Assembly: GCA_024372625.1 (NCBI GenBank)
Contig: CP099605.1
Location: forward strand, 2,232,001-2,296,000
DNA: 64,000 nt
Direction of reading: 5' to 3'
Origin: Comamonadaceae bacterium OTU4NAUVB1
GTDB taxonomy: Bacteria; Pseudomonadota; Gammaproteobacteria; Burkholderiales; Burkholderiaceae_C
Both the position numbers and the translations under genes were made by a program. The notes beneath the pieces were generated by a model, which made no database searches, was not told the origin of the DNA, and worked only from the letters and a program-made list of their open reading frames with translations. Numbering within the stretch: the stretch's first letter is position 1; every line of letters begins with the position of its first letter. Below, piece after piece: positions 25,722-40,365 of this stretch.

Positions 25722-26360
25722 ATGCAAGACAGCAGCAAGACGACACCCCGGGCCGCCCTCGGCCTCCTGATCGGCACGGCCCTGCTCGTCGGCCCGGTGC
25801 TGGCGCAGGCGCAGGCGCAAGGTCCGACCACCTATTCCTCCTCGTCCGCCCAGCCCACGCGCCAGGTCCAGGCCCGTGTCACCTCGGTCAACCAGGTCAC
25901 CGACGCCAACGGTGGGATCGCCTACAACGTCACCTACCAGCACGAGGGACGCGCCTATTCGATGCGCACCGCCACCTACCCCGGTCCGACCGTGCCGGTG
26001 GAGGTCAACGCCTATGGCGTCGCCACGATGCCCGTGGGCGAGACGGGGTCGAACGTGACCTCGACGGCGGCGGCCGACGACCGCTCGCCCTGGGACCGGG
26101 TCGTGCCGGAACAGGGCGTCGTGGTGTCGGCCGGCTCGGCGCCCGCCGCGACCTCGTACTACCCCGCGCCCGCCTATGCCGCACCGCCGGTGTACGTGGC
26201 GCCGCCGCCCGTATATGTGCAACCGGGCTACGGGTACGGCTACGGTGGTTACGGCTATGGCTACGCCTCGCCCTTCTACGCGCCCGTCGGCGTGTCGCTG
26301 AACCTGGGCTATTCGCGCGGCTGGGGCGGCGGCCACCGCCACGGCGGCTGGCGCCGCTGA
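25722..26360 (+). CDS. Secreted Gly/Tyr-rich protein of unknown function
   Basis: 212-aa exported protein. The signal peptide ends around VLAQAQAQ. A folded segment ([20 protein letters not shown] to [11 protein letters not shown]) resembles a small beta domain of surface-antigen type. A low-complexity Pro/Ala/Tyr tail contains [13 protein letters not shown] and ends in a [13 protein letters not shown] basic His/Gly tip. The ATG at 25722 has a strong AAGGAGA site. The tail could be disordered and metal- or surface-binding; that is inference. No enzyme motif seen. Confidence 0.8.
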   Translation: MQDSSKTTPRAALGLLIGTALLVGPVLAQAQAQGPTTYSSSSAQPTRQVQARVTSVNQVTDANGGIAYNVTYQHEGRAYSMRTATYPGPTVPVEVNAYGVATMPVGETGSNVTSTAAADDRSPWDRVVPEQGVVVSAGSAPAATSYYPAPAYAAPPVYVAPPPVYVQPGYGYGYGGYGYGYASPFYAPVGVSLNLGYSRGWGGGHRHGGWRR

Positions 26361-26512
26361 GCGCGGCCCTGGGCACGGCGCTCGCGCGGGGCGCGCCGGC
26401 CTAGAATTCCGCTCCTTCCACACCTTCTGCGCCACCGAACGGACGCGCTGGTGCGAAACCTGCTTTCCCTCGGGCGGAAACGCACCCTCGCACCACGGCC
26501 GGGCACCCCGCT

Positions 26513-26836
26513 ATGACGATCAACGAATCCCTGGCCTGCACGGCCGTCGCCACCAAGGCCAACGTGTACTTCGACGGCAAATGCGTCAGCCACAGCCTGA
26601 CGCTCGCCGACGGCAGCAAGAAATCGGTCGGCGTGATCCTGCCGTCCACCCTCACCTTCAACACCGGCGCGCCGGAGGTCATGGAAGGCACGTCGGGCCG
26701 CTGCGAGTACCTGCTCGCGGGCAGCAGCGAATGGATCGGCGCCGCCGCCGGCGAAAAGTTCAGCGTGCCCGGCGATTCCTCGTTCCAGATCCGCGTCGCG
26801 GGCGAGCCCTACAGCTACATCTGCCATTTCGGCTGA
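26513..26836 (+). CDS. ppnP: Pyrimidine/purine nucleoside phosphorylase
   Basis: 107-aa single-cupin protein matching PpnP (formerly YaiE, DUF1255), which cleaves nucleosides phosphorolytically to base and ribose-1-phosphate. Recognised by [33 protein letters not shown] and the closing [13 protein letters not shown]. Full family length (about 94-107 aa). It starts at the ATG at 26513, 18 bases before argG and probably cotranscribed. Confidence 0.93.
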   Translation: MTINESLACTAVATKANVYFDGKCVSHSLTLADGSKKSVGVILPSTLTFNTGAPEVMEGTSGRCEYLLAGSSEWIGAAAGEKFSVPGDSSFQIRVAGEPYSYICHFG

Positions 26837-28198
<1,362 letters not shown>

Positions 28199-28216
28199 GC
28201 CCGTCGTCGGCCAGCG

Positions 28217-28246
28217 AAAAAGCCACCGGGACGCGGTGGCTTTTTT
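28217..28246 (+). terminator. Intrinsic terminator of argG
   Basis: AGCCACCG and CGGTGGCT arms around a 5-base loop, followed by six T (28241..28246) and preceded by an A run, so it may also work in the opposite direction for murB. Confidence 0.92.
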
Positions 28247-28269
28247 CATGCGCGGGGCGCGGAAGCGCG

Positions 28270-29322
28270 CTAGACCACCACGGGTTCGGGTTCCAGCCGG
28301 ATGCCGAAGCGCTCGTACACGCTGGTCTGGATAGCCTTAGCCAGCGTCATCACCTCGCCGCCGGTCACCGGGCTTTCCGTGCCGCCCCGGTTGACCAGCA
28401 CCAATGCCTGGCGCTCGTAGACACCGGCGTTGCCCACCGACTTGCCCTTCCAGCCGCAGGCGTCGATGAGCCAGCCCGCGGCCAGCTTCACGCTGCCGTC
28501 GGCCATCGGGTAATGCACGATCCTCGGCTCGCGCGCGATGATGTCGGCGCACTGCTCGGAAGTCACCGTCGGGTTCTTGAAGAAGCTGCCGGCGTTGCCC
28601 AGCACGCGCCAGTCGGGCAGCTTCGCGCGACGGATCTGGCAGACCCACTCGAAGATGTCGCGGGCGTCCGGCGTGAAGTTGCCGGTCTCCTCCATCTTGC
28701 GTTCGAGATCGAAATAACCCGCGACCGCCTTCCACGGCTTGGGCAGCCGGAAGCGCACCCGGGTGATCAGCGCGCGCCCGGCCAGACCGAAGTCGTTGGT
28801 GCCGCTGGCCGTGTGCTTGAAGACCGAATCGCGGTAGCCGAAGGCGCATTGCGCCGCGTCGAGCGTGAAGGTGCGGCCGGTCTCCAGGTCGATCGCGTCG
28901 AGCGAATCGAAGCGGTCCTGCAGCTCGACCCCGTAGGCGCCGATGTTCTGCACCGGCGAGCCGCCGACCGTGCCGGGGATCATCGCCAGGTTCTCCAGGC
29001 CGGGAAAGCCGTTCTCCACCGTCCATTGCACCGTCTCGTGCCAGTTCTCGCCGGCACCGGCCTCGACGATCCAGGCGCGCGGCGTGTCCTCCACCAGCCG
29101 CCGGCCCATGATCTCCACCTTGAGCACCAGCGGCTTGACGTCGCCCGTCAGCACGATGTTGCTGCCGCCGCCGAGCACGAACCTGGGCGCCTCGCGCCAG
29201 TGCGGATCGGCCTGCAACGCCAGCACGTCCGCCTCCGAAGCGATGCGCGCCAGATGCTGCGCGCGGGCGACGATGCCGAAGCTGTTGTAGGGCTGCAGGG
29301 GGACGTTGGACTCCACGATCAT
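28270..29322 (-). CDS. murB: UDP-N-acetylenolpyruvoylglucosamine reductase
   Basis: 350-aa FAD enzyme that reduces UDP-GlcNAc-enolpyruvate to UDP-MurNAc in peptidoglycan synthesis. FAD-binding segments are [13 protein letters not shown] and [20 protein letters not shown]; the C-terminal domain has the catalytic Ser/Glu region NAGSFFKNP. It is the long type I form, as in E. coli. I chose the ATG at 29322 ([16 protein letters not shown]), since codons before it (from 29352) lie in the yajQ control region. Divergent from yajQ. Confidence 0.96.
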   Translation of the reverse strand: MIVESNVPLQPYNSFGIVARAQHLARIASEADVLALQADPHWREAPRFVLGGGSNIVLTGDVKPLVLKVEIMGRRLVEDTPRAWIVEAGAGENWHETVQWTVENGFPGLENLAMIPGTVGGSPVQNIGAYGVELQDRFDSLDAIDLETGRTFTLDAAQCAFGYRDSVFKHTASGTNDFGLAGRALITRVRFRLPKPWKAVAGYFDLERKMEETGNFTPDARDIFEWVCQIRRAKLPDWRVLGNAGSFFKNPTVTSEQCADIIAREPRIVHYPMADGSVKLAAGWLIDACGWKGKSVGNAGVYERQALVLVNRGGTESPVTGGEVMTLAKAIQTSVYERFGIRLEPEPVVV

Positions 29323-29364
29323 GTGAGAATTGTCGCATCCACCCCGCGCCATCCAGGACCCGCC

Positions 29365-29850
29365 ATGCCTTCATTCGACACCGTCTGCGAACCCAATCTC
29401 CCCGAAGTCAAGAACGCCGTCGAGAACACGGCCAAGGAGATCGCCACCCGCTTCGACTTCAAGGGCACGGCCGCCTCCGTCGAGCTCAAGGACAAGGAGA
29501 TCACGATGATCGGCGACGCCGAGTTCCAGCTCGTTCAGGTCGAGGACATCCTGCGCGCCAAGCTGACCAAGCGCAGCGTCGACGTGCGCTTCCTCGACAA
29601 GGGCGACGTGCAGAAGATCGGCGGCGACAAGGTCAAGCAGGTCATCAAGGTCAAGAGCGGCATCGAGACCGAGACCTCCAAGAAGATCCAGCGCCTCATC
29701 AAGGACAGCAAGCTCAAGGTGCAGGCCGCCATCCAGGGCGATGCCGTGCGCGTGACCGGCGCCAAGCGCGACGACCTGCAGGCCGCCATGGCGCTGATCA
29801 AGAAGGACGTGCCGGACATGCCGCTGAGCTTCGACAACTTCCGCGACTGA
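29365..29850 (+). CDS. yajQ: YajQ family nucleotide-binding protein
   Basis: 161-aa UPF0234/YajQ protein; homologues bind cyclic di-GMP and act as effectors in Xanthomonas and Pseudomonas. Complete family match: [20 protein letters not shown] at the N-terminus, [18 protein letters not shown], and the end [10 protein letters not shown]. The start is the ATG at 29365. A GC-rich stem followed by a T-containing stretch at about 29862..29910 may end transcription, weakly. Confidence 0.94.
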   Translation: MPSFDTVCEPNLPEVKNAVENTAKEIATRFDFKGTAASVELKDKEITMIGDAEFQLVQVEDILRAKLTKRSVDVRFLDKGDVQKIGGDKVKQVIKVKSGIETETSKKIQRLIKDSKLKVQAAIQGDAVRVTGAKRDDLQAAMALIKKDVPDMPLSFDNFRD

Positions 29851-29958
29851 CACGCGGCACCGGCGGCGCGGCCCGCGCCGGCCTGGCGCCGCCGCCCGCC
29901 TCTTCTTTTCTCCCCAGCCATCCGCCCGGCCCGCCGCCAATCACCGCGAGACCCCCTC

Positions 29959-30639
29959 ATGCGCATCGCCCGGGCCCTTCCGCTGTCGACCCTGCTGCTG
30001 GCCGGCCTGCTCGCGGTGACGGGCGCGGTGCGCGCCGCGTCGTCGGTCACGCTGACCGGCACCATCGGCAACCGCGCGATCCTGGTGGTCGACGGCGCGG
30101 CGCCCAAGACCGTGGCGGTCGGGGAGCGGCACCGCGACGTGCGGCTGGTGTCGCTGCAGGACGGCCAGGCGGTGGTCGAGGCGGGCGATGGCCGACGCAC
30201 CACCCTGCGCATGGACACGCCGGTGAGCGTCGGTGGCGCCGCGCGCGGCGGCGGCGGTGGCAACAGCAACGGCACCCGCATCGTGCTGCCGGCCGGCAGC
30301 GGCGGACACTTCCTGACCGACGGCCTCATCAACGGGCGCACGGTGCGCTTCCTGCTCGACACCGGCGCCACGTCCGTGGCGCTGTCCGTCGCCGACGCCG
30401 AACGCATCGGCCTGGACTACCAGGGCGGCACGCCGGTACGCATCGGCACGGCCAACGGCGTCGTGCAGGGCTGGCAGGTGCGGCTCGACGCGGTGCGGGT
30501 GGGCGACGTGGAGGTGGCCGGCGTGGAGGCCGTCGTCTCGCCGCAGTCGATGCCCTACGTGCTGCTGGGCAACAGCTTCATCGGCCGCTTCTCGATGCGG
30601 CGCGACAGCGACCAGATGGTGCTGGAGAAGCGCTACTGA
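29959..30639 (+). CDS. Retropepsin-like aspartic protease, TIGR02281 type
   Basis: 226-aa exported or membrane-anchored protein with a signal peptide, a small N-terminal domain and a C-terminal single-lobe aspartic protease fold. The active-site motif is FLLDTGATSVALS (Asp about 134) and the second hydrophobic-hydrophobic-Gly motif is VLLGNSFIGRF. As a single lobe it must act as a dimer. The family is widespread in proteobacteria with an unknown substrate. It starts at the ATG at 29959, which begins the signal peptide. Confidence 0.88.
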   Translation: MRIARALPLSTLLLAGLLAVTGAVRAASSVTLTGTIGNRAILVVDGAAPKTVAVGERHRDVRLVSLQDGQAVVEAGDGRRTTLRMDTPVSVGGAARGGGGGNSNGTRIVLPAGSGGHFLTDGLINGRTVRFLLDTGATSVALSVADAERIGLDYQGGTPVRIGTANGVVQGWQVRLDAVRVGDVEVAGVEAVVSPQSMPYVLLGNSFIGRFSMRRDSDQMVLEKRY

Positions 30640-30658
30640 CCGGCGCGCAACGGCGCGC

Positions 30659-31012
30659 TCAGCGCTGCGCCGCCGTCACCACGATTTCGATGAGGTAGCC
30701 CGGGTTGGCCAGCGCGGCCTGCACCGTGGCGCGCGGTGGCGTGTGGCCGGCCGGCACCCAGGCGTCCCAGACCTCGTTCATCTCACCGATCCGGCCGATG
30801 TCGGTCAGGAAGATCTGCGTGAAGAGGATGCAGGTCTTGTCGCTGCCGGCCTCGGCGAGCAGGCGGTCGACCATCGCCAGCACCTGCGCGGTCTGGCCGC
30901 GCAGGTCGGCGGTGGTGTCGTCGGGAACCTGGCCGGCGAGGTGGACGGTGCCGTTGTGGACGGCGGTCTCGCTCAGTCTCGCGCCGACGTGGAAGCGTTG
31001 GATGTCGCCCAT
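30659..31012 (-). CDS. RidA family enamine/imine deaminase
   Basis: 117-aa YjgF/YER057c/UK114 protein; RidA proteins hydrolyse reactive 2-aminoacrylate-type intermediates as trimers. The substrate-binding Arg in PPRATVQA and the C-terminal Glu in LIEIVVTAAQR are present, favouring true deaminase activity. It starts at the ATG at 31012. The exact Rid subgroup is not assigned. Convergent with the retropepsin gene. Confidence 0.9.
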   Translation of the reverse strand: MGDIQRFHVGARLSETAVHNGTVHLAGQVPDDTTADLRGQTAQVLAMVDRLLAEAGSDKTCILFTQIFLTDIGRIGEMNEVWDAWVPAGHTPPRATVQAALANPGYLIEIVVTAAQR

Positions 31013-31072
31013 GGTGTATTGGTCTCGATGAGGTTTTGAGGAAAAAAAGAAGCGGTACTAGGACCGGGACGG

Positions 31073-31711
31073 CTAGGGCTTGTTCGTGCTCCCGAGCTTC
31101 GATTCGGTGCCCGCCGCCAGGCGGCGGATGTTCTCGCGATGCCGCCAGATCAGCAGCAGGCTGATGACCATCAGGCTGCCGAGCACCGTGCGGTCCGGCA
31201 CCCAGGCGATGGTGCCGCCGACGACGAGGTAGAAGGCCGGCGCGAAACAGGCCGCGACGATCGACGCGAGCGACGAATAGCGGAAGAAGAAGGCGACGAT
31301 GGCCCACGTGGTGCCGGTGGCCAGGCCCAGCAGCCAGTCGATGCCGAACAGCGCGCCCGCCGCCGTCGCCACGCCCTTGCCGCCCTGGAAGCCGAAGAAC
31401 ACCGGATAGAGGTGGCCGAGGAAGGCCGCCAGCCCGGCCAGCGCGGCGGTGCCCGGCCCCATGCCCAGGTCCGGCCCGACCAGGCGGATGATGAACACCG
31501 GCACCCAGCCCTTGAGCGCGTCGAGCAGCAGCGTCGCCAGCGCCGCGCCCTTGCGGCCCGAGCGCAGCACGTTGGTCGCGCCGGGGTTGCCGCTGCCGTA
31601 GCTGCGCGGATCGGCCATGCCCAGCGAGCGGCTGACGATCACGGCGAAGGACAGCGAGCCCAGCAGGTACGACAGGACGATCGCGATGAACGAGGGAAGG
31701 TGAAAGCTCAA
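31073..31711 (-). CDS. plsY: Glycerol-3-phosphate acyltransferase PlsY
   Basis: 212-aa integral membrane acyltransferase that moves acyl from acyl-phosphate to glycerol-3-phosphate, the first step of phospholipid synthesis. Multiple helices and the conserved loop SYGSGNPGATNVLR, then GFQGGKGVATAAGA. The start codon is TTG at 31711 (SFHLPSFIAIVLSYLLGSL follows); no ATG precedes the first helix, so a TTG start is needed. Confidence 0.95.
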   Translation of the reverse strand: MSFHLPSFIAIVLSYLLGSLSFAVIVSRSLGMADPRSYGSGNPGATNVLRSGRKGAALATLLLDALKGWVPVFIIRLVGPDLGMGPGTAALAGLAAFLGHLYPVFFGFQGGKGVATAAGALFGIDWLLGLATGTTWAIVAFFFRYSSLASIVAACFAPAFYLVVGGTIAWVPDRTVLGSLMVISLLLIWRHRENIRRLAAGTESKLGSTNKP

Positions 31712-31784
31712 GGGGGTCTCCGGGGACTGGGGGCACCAGGTGCCATGCCGCGCTCGCGGCGGTCGGCCGTCGTCGTCGAGCCGG

Positions 31785-32279
31785 CTATTCTGCCAGCGCG
31801 CACTGCACCGGTCGCGCGCCCAGCAGCGTCACGCACACCCGGGGATCGATGCCGATCAGGTAGCCGCGGCGGCCACCGTTGATGGCGATCCAAGGCAGTT
31901 CCAGTATGGTCGATTCGATGAACACCGGCATGGCGCGCCGGGTGCCGAAGGGCGAGGTGCCGCCGACCCGGTAGCCGCTGTGGCGGTCGGCGACCTCCGG
32001 CCGGCACGGCGCGACCGACTTGGCGCCGATCTGGCGGGCGAGGTTCTTGGTCGAGACGGTGCGGTCGCCGTGCATCAGCACCAGCAGCGGCTTCGCGTCC
32101 TGATCCTGCATGACGAGCGTCTTGACCACGGTGGCGGGTTCGAGGCCGAGCACGGCGGCGCTGTGACGGGCACCGCCGTGCTCGAGGTAGTCATACGGAT
32201 GTTCGGTGAAGGCGATGCCGTGGGCACGCAGCAGCTGCGTCGCCGGGGTTTCCGAGACGTGGGTCTTGCGAGTTGCCAC
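31785..32279 (-). CDS. ybaK: Cys-tRNA(Pro) deacylase, YbaK/EbsC family
   Basis: 164-aa trans-editing enzyme that hydrolyses mischarged Cys-tRNA-Pro. Typical N-terminus RKTHVSETPATQLLRAHGIA, then HPYDYLEHGG, the catalytic-region Lys in VVKTLVMQ and GGTSPFGTRRAMPVF. I chose the GTG at 32279 because a strong GAGGAGG site (32284..32290) lies 4 bases upstream; in-frame ATGs at 32303 and 32297 lie before or within that site and are less likely. Downstream of the SGNH gene in the same direction, 36 bases apart. Confidence 0.92.
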   Translation of the reverse strand: MATRKTHVSETPATQLLRAHGIAFTEHPYDYLEHGGARHSAAVLGLEPATVVKTLVMQDQDAKPLLVLMHGDRTVSTKNLARQIGAKSVAPCRPEVADRHSGYRVGGTSPFGTRRAMPVFIESTILELPWIAINGGRRGYLIGIDPRVCVTLLGARPVQCALAE

Positions 32280-32315
32280 TTTTCCTCCTCGACCCATGAG
32301 CATGGGCTTCGCGTC

Positions 32316-33593
32316 CTATCGCAGCCTGGCCAGGTCGATCGCAGCGGCCATGGCGCCATAGCCGATGTCGTTCGGATGCAGGTGATCGCCACTGTCGTAG
32401 ATCGGGTTGATCTCCGCCGGGGCCGTCGGGTTCTGCATGACCCGGTCGAAATCGATCACGCCATCGGCGTCGCGATTGGCCCTGATCCAGGCATTGACGA
32501 CCTGCCTGTCTGCATCGACCGACGCCGGACAGAAGGCTTCGCCCTTGCACGGCATGATGGTGCCGACCAGCACCTTGAGACCCTTCGCCTTGGCCTTGGC
32601 GACCGCCGTGGTCATCGACGCGATCACCTGGTCCGTCGTCACGGCCTGGGCCGGGAAGCGGAAGGAATTGCGCAGGTCGTTGATCCCCAGGAAGACGATG
32701 GTGTGCGTGACACCCGCCACCCCGAGCACGTCGCGGTCGAATCGGCTGTTCGCGTTGGGACCGAAGACATCGATGAGCCAGCGGTTGCCGGCGATCCCCG
32801 AATTGACCACGCCGGTGCGCGCGAAACCTGCCGCCTTGAGCATGTCGTCGAGTTGGTTGGGCAGACGCTTGGACGCATCGACGGTGGATCTGTCGCCGTC
32901 GGTGATCGAGTCGCCGAACATCACCACCACGTTGCCCTTCTCGGTGCTGGAGGTCTCGACCACGGTCAGTCCGTAGTAGGACTGGCGCTGGTCGGCTTCC
33001 GTGGCCGGGATCGTGGCGGCCGAGAGCTGATTGCCTGCGCCGATGTAGGCCGTCTGACGGCCCAGCGCATGCACCGTGCCCAGGACGTTGGACGACGCGA
33101 AATACATCGTCACCGCCATGTTGGTCAACGGCACGGCGGTGAATGCGATCGAATCGCTCAGTCGCTCCTCGCCGGCCGCGATGGTGACGGTGGGCTGGCC
33201 ATTGAAGGTCACCACCCGGCTGCTGGCCACGTCGATGCCGGAACCCCCCGTGCTACTGGCCACTTCCGCGCCCGACACCGTGATCGGCGCCTTGCCGAAC
33301 AGGTTCGAAACCTTGATCCGCACCCGGTCGCCGCCCAGCGACAGACGCAGCACCTGCCGCACGGACTGGTTGTTGAAGACTTCGACGACCGGTGTCGTTC
33401 CGGCCCGGACCTGCGTGGCGTCCATCATGGAGGCGGTCCAGGACGCGTAGCGGCTGCCTTCCAGCGACGAGGTGCCGTCGTCGCCACCTCCACCGCCGCC
33501 ACAACCCATCAGGCCGACGGCGAGCGCCGCGGCGGCGATGAAGGATCGGGCGATGAATGTGCGGGAGCGAGGGGTGTCGTTGCGGGAGTTCAT
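32316..33593 (-). CDS. SGNH/GDSL-type esterase lipoprotein
   Basis: 425-aa predicted lipoprotein. The signal peptide has lipobox LMGC at about residue 31, followed by GGGGGGDDG. A beta-rich N-terminal domain (residues 45-210) precedes an SGNH hydrolase domain with block I FGDSITDGD (nucleophilic Ser), GIAGNRW, block III GINDLRNS and block V DHLHPNDIG (Asp/His). Such two-domain proteins usually deacetylate or de-esterify polysaccharides; substrate not known here. It starts at the ATG at 33593. Likely exported to the outer membrane (Gly at +2). Confidence 0.9.
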   Translation of the reverse strand: MNSRNDTPRSRTFIARSFIAAAALAVGLMGCGGGGGGDDGTSSLEGSRYASWTASMMDATQVRAGTTPVVEVFNNQSVRQVLRLSLGGDRVRIKVSNLFGKAPITVSGAEVASSTGGSGIDVASSRVVTFNGQPTVTIAAGEERLSDSIAFTAVPLTNMAVTMYFASSNVLGTVHALGRQTAYIGAGNQLSAATIPATEADQRQSYYGLTVVETSSTEKGNVVVMFGDSITDGDRSTVDASKRLPNQLDDMLKAAGFARTGVVNSGIAGNRWLIDVFGPNANSRFDRDVLGVAGVTHTIVFLGINDLRNSFRFPAQAVTTDQVIASMTTAVAKAKAKGLKVLVGTIMPCKGEAFCPASVDADRQVVNAWIRANRDADGVIDFDRVMQNPTAPAEINPIYDSGDHLHPNDIGYGAMAAAIDLARLR

Positions 33594-33670
33594 GGTTTTG
33601 TCTCGAATCGTTTTTGTTTGATGGTGGACGTGGCCGTGGATCGTCCACGCTCCCGTCTTCTACCCGACGC

Positions 33671-34732
33671 TCAATTCGCCGGATCGCGCAGTTCCCACCG
33701 GATCCGGTCGATCTCCGCCAGGATCTCGGGCGAGAGCGTCGTGCCCCACGCATCGACATCCTCGTCCAGCTGCGCCACCGACGTCACGCCGATGATCGTG
33801 CTGGCCACCTGCCATTTCGTGTAGCAGAACGCCAGCGCCAGCTGCGTCGGCGTCAGGCCGTGGTCGCGGGCGAGCTGGTTGTAGCGGCGCGCGGCGGCCA
33901 GCGCCTCCGGGCGGCCCCAGCGCTGCTTGCGCACGGATTCGTAGCTCGCGATGCGCGCGCCCCTGGGCGCATCCGGCCCGTCGATGCCGCTCTGGTCGTA
34001 CTTGCCCGTCAGCAGGCCGAAGCCGAGCGGCGAATAGGCGAGCAACGAGACGCCCAGCCGGTGCATCGTCTCGTCCAGCCCGTTCTCCAGCGCGCGGCTG
34101 ACCAGGCAGTAGACGTTCTGCACCGTCGCCACGCGCGGCAGGCCGTGCTGCTCGGACAGGCGGACGAACTCGTGCACGCCGTAGGGCGTCTCGTTGGACA
34201 GGCCGATGTGGCGCACCTTGCCGGCCTTGACCAGGCCGCCGAGCGCTTCGAGCTGTTCGTGGATCGACGTGGCGGAGGTCTCCTTGGCCGGGTCGTAGTA
34301 CAGCGTGCCGAAGACCGGAACATGACGCTCGGGCCAGTGGATCTGGTAGAGGTCGATGACGTCGGTGCGCAGGCGGCGCAGGCTGGCCTCGCAGGAGGCG
34401 ACGATGTCGGCGGCCGTCATGCCCGTGCCGGATCGGACCCAGGGCATGCCGCGCGACGGACCGGCGACCTTGGTGGCCAACGTGACCTTGTCGCGCGCGC
34501 CGGGCCGGCTGGCGAACCAGCGCCCGATGATGGCTTCGGTGGCGCCGTAGGTCGCCTCGCGCGCCGGCACGGCGTACATCTCGGCGGTGTCGAGGAAGTC
34601 GATGCCGCGTTCGAGCGCGCGGTCGAGGATGGCGTGGGCGGCGGGCTCGTCGACCTGCTCGCCGAAGGTCATGGTGCCGAGGCAGATGGGGGTGACGTGC
34701 AGGTCGCTCTGCCCGAGTCGGATGCGTTGCAT
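33671..34732 (-). CDS. Aldo/keto reductase (Tas-like)
   Basis: 353-aa NADPH-dependent TIM-barrel oxidoreductase. Catalytic Asp/Tyr in FLDTAEMYAVP, Lys in LATKVAG, His in QIHWPER. The opening MQRIRLGQSDLHVTPICLGT and the long insert with EATYGATEAIIG match the Tas/YghZ-like group. The start is the ATG at 34732. Substrate unknown; the family acts on small aldehydes or ketones. Confidence 0.9.
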   Translation of the reverse strand: MQRIRLGQSDLHVTPICLGTMTFGEQVDEPAAHAILDRALERGIDFLDTAEMYAVPAREATYGATEAIIGRWFASRPGARDKVTLATKVAGPSRGMPWVRSGTGMTAADIVASCEASLRRLRTDVIDLYQIHWPERHVPVFGTLYYDPAKETSATSIHEQLEALGGLVKAGKVRHIGLSNETPYGVHEFVRLSEQHGLPRVATVQNVYCLVSRALENGLDETMHRLGVSLLAYSPLGFGLLTGKYDQSGIDGPDAPRGARIASYESVRKQRWGRPEALAAARRYNQLARDHGLTPTQLALAFCYTKWQVASTIIGVTSVAQLDEDVDAWGTTLSPEILAEIDRIRWELRDPAN

Positions 34733-34835
34733 GGTGGGGGCGGCCGTGGGGGCACGGCCGTGGGGAAGATGAACAGGAGAGTCACTCTAACGCGCCCTCG
34801 CACGCCCGCTTCCACGGCTTTCTATGATCGGCGCC

Positions 34836-35807
34836 ATGTCCACCCTGTCCATCTACGAACCCCGCCTCGCCTCCCGCAGCGAGACCGTCGACGTGCGCGG
34901 CCTGCCCTACCACGTCCGCCTGTGGGGGGCGCCCTCGGCGGCGCGGCCGCCGCTGGTGCTGCTGCACGGCTGGATGGACGTCGCGGCCTCGTGGCAGTTC
35001 GTGGTGGACGCGCTGGCGGACGCCCGCTTCGTCGTCGCGCCGGACTGGCGCGGCTTCGGCCTGACGCCGGGCGGCCCGGGCGGCGCGGTCGACAACCACT
35101 GGATGCCGGACTACCTCGCCGACCTCGAATGGCTGCTCGACCACTTCGCCGGCGCGACGCCGGTCGACCTCGTGGGCCACAGCATGGGCGGCAACATCGC
35201 GATGCAGTACGCCGGCGTGCGGCCGGCCCGGGTGCGGCGGCTGGTCAACCTCGAGGGCTTCGGCATGCCGGCCCTGACACCGCAGGACGCGCCCCGGCGC
35301 TACGCCGACTGGATCGACCAGCTCAAGCGCCTGCACCGTGGCGAGCTGGACCTGCAGACCTACGACGGCCCCGAGGGCGTCGCGCGGCGCCTGATGAAGA
35401 CCAACCCGCGCATCGCGCCGGACAAGGCGCGTTGGCTGGCGCGCCACTGGGCCGCGCCCGTGGACGCGCGCGCGGGCGAGGTCGACGCGGCCGGCGACGG
35501 CGGCCGGCGATGGGCCATCCTGGGCGATGCCGCGCACAAGGTGGTCAACGCGAACATCTACCGCGCCGACGAGGCCGTCGCCATCCACGCGTGCATCGCC
35601 GCGCCGGTGCTGGCCGTCGAGGCCGCCGACGACAGCTTCGCGCGCTGGAAGGGCCGCTACACGCGCGCCGAATACCACGCGCGGCTGGCGGCGGTGCCCG
35701 ACGCCCGCATCGCGGTGGTGGCGGACGCCGGGCACATGCTGCACCACGACCAGCCCGCGCACGTCGCACGGCTGATCGAGGACTTCCTGCGGCCGCCCGC
35801 GGCCTGA
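34836..35807 (+). CDS. Alpha/beta hydrolase
   Basis: 323-aa cytosolic hydrolase. Oxyanion region LLHGWMDVAASW, nucleophile elbow GHSMGGNIAM (Ser), acid in EAADDSF and His in GHMLHHDQP. Closest by eye to the epoxide hydrolase/haloalkane dehalogenase-like branch of small esterases. An in-frame ATG 12 bases upstream (34824) is also possible; neither has a clear ribosome site. Substrate unknown. Confidence 0.88.
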   Translation: MSTLSIYEPRLASRSETVDVRGLPYHVRLWGAPSAARPPLVLLHGWMDVAASWQFVVDALADARFVVAPDWRGFGLTPGGPGGAVDNHWMPDYLADLEWLLDHFAGATPVDLVGHSMGGNIAMQYAGVRPARVRRLVNLEGFGMPALTPQDAPRRYADWIDQLKRLHRGELDLQTYDGPEGVARRLMKTNPRIAPDKARWLARHWAAPVDARAGEVDAAGDGGRRWAILGDAAHKVVNANIYRADEAVAIHACIAAPVLAVEAADDSFARWKGRYTRAEYHARLAAVPDARIAVVADAGHMLHHDQPAHVARLIEDFLRPPAA

Positions 35808-35935
35808 TCGCCCGGCGCCGACGCGCCGGTCCCGGCCGCGCCAGCGGCACCTCGCGTTCCTCTCCGACAGGGTCTCGGCACGCCGCGCTGTCAGACTCGG
35901 TGGCTTTTTCCGCCGCTTCCCTCCCGCTCGCATCC

Positions 35936-39516
<3,581 letters not shown>

Positions 39517-39520
<4 letters not shown>

Positions 39521-40365
39521 CGCGGTTCGCGACGCGCACCGCGCCGCCGCCCTCGGTCACCGAGATCGAGCTGCGCCTGCTGATGGAGGCGATCTACCTG
39601 CGCTACAGCTACGACTTCCGCGACTACACGGGCGCCTCCCAGAAGCGGCGCGTGACGCACGCGCTCGGCCAGCTCGGCCTGGCGAGCATCTCCGACCTGC
39701 AGGAACGCGTGCTGCGCGATCCGGCCGTGTTCGCGCAGCTGCTGCAGTTCCTGACCGTTCCGGTGAGCGAGATGTTCCGCGACCCGGCGTACTTCCTGGC
39801 CCTGCGCCGGCAGGTGCTGCCGGTGCTGGAGACCTACCCGTCCATCAAGATCTGGATCGCCGGCTGCAGCACCGGCGAGGAGGCCTACTCGATGGCCATC
39901 ATGCTGCGCGAGGAAGGCCTGCTGCAGCGCGCACAGATCTACGCCACCGACATCAACCCGGTCTCGCTGGAGAAGGCGCGCCAGGGCATCTTCCCGCTGG
40001 AGGCGGTGCGCGGCTACACCACCAACTACCAGCGCTCGGGCGGCCAGCGGGCGTTCTCCGACTACTACACCGCCGCCTACGACGCCGCGCGCTTCGACCC
40101 CTCGCTGTGCGCCGACGTGATCTTCGCCGACCACAGCCTGGCCACCGACAGCGTGTTCGCCGAGACGCAGCTCGTGTCGTGCCGCAACGTCCTGATCTAC
40201 TTCAACCGCACCCTGCAGGACCGGGCGCTGGGATTGTTCCACGAGTCGCTGTGCCACCGCGGCTTCCTGGGGCTGGGCTCCAAGGAGAGCATCGACTTCT
40301 CCGGTTACGCCACCCGCTTCGGACCGCTCGCGCGGGACGAGCGCATCTACCGCAAGGCGTCATGA
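39517..40365 (+). CDS. cheR: CheR-type protein-glutamate methyltransferase
   Basis: 282-aa SAM-dependent methyltransferase. An all-helical CheR N-domain (EIELRLLMEAIYLRYSYDFR) precedes the SAM-binding fold with IWIAGCSTGEEAYSMAI and the CheR signature VSCRNVLIYF. The start is GTG at 39517 in a GTGA overlap with the kinase stop, so the two are translationally coupled. It lacks the pentapeptide-tether or TPR extensions of some CheRs. With no MCP gene in the window, the substrate may be the kinase's own coiled coil or a remote receptor; this is inference. Confidence 0.92.

Noticed and set aside
33557..35935. N-terminal extension of the hybrid kinase by about 790 codons
   Set aside because: Overlaps the aldo/keto reductase antisense and the hydrolase off-frame; the kinase's first helix follows directly after the ATG at 35936.
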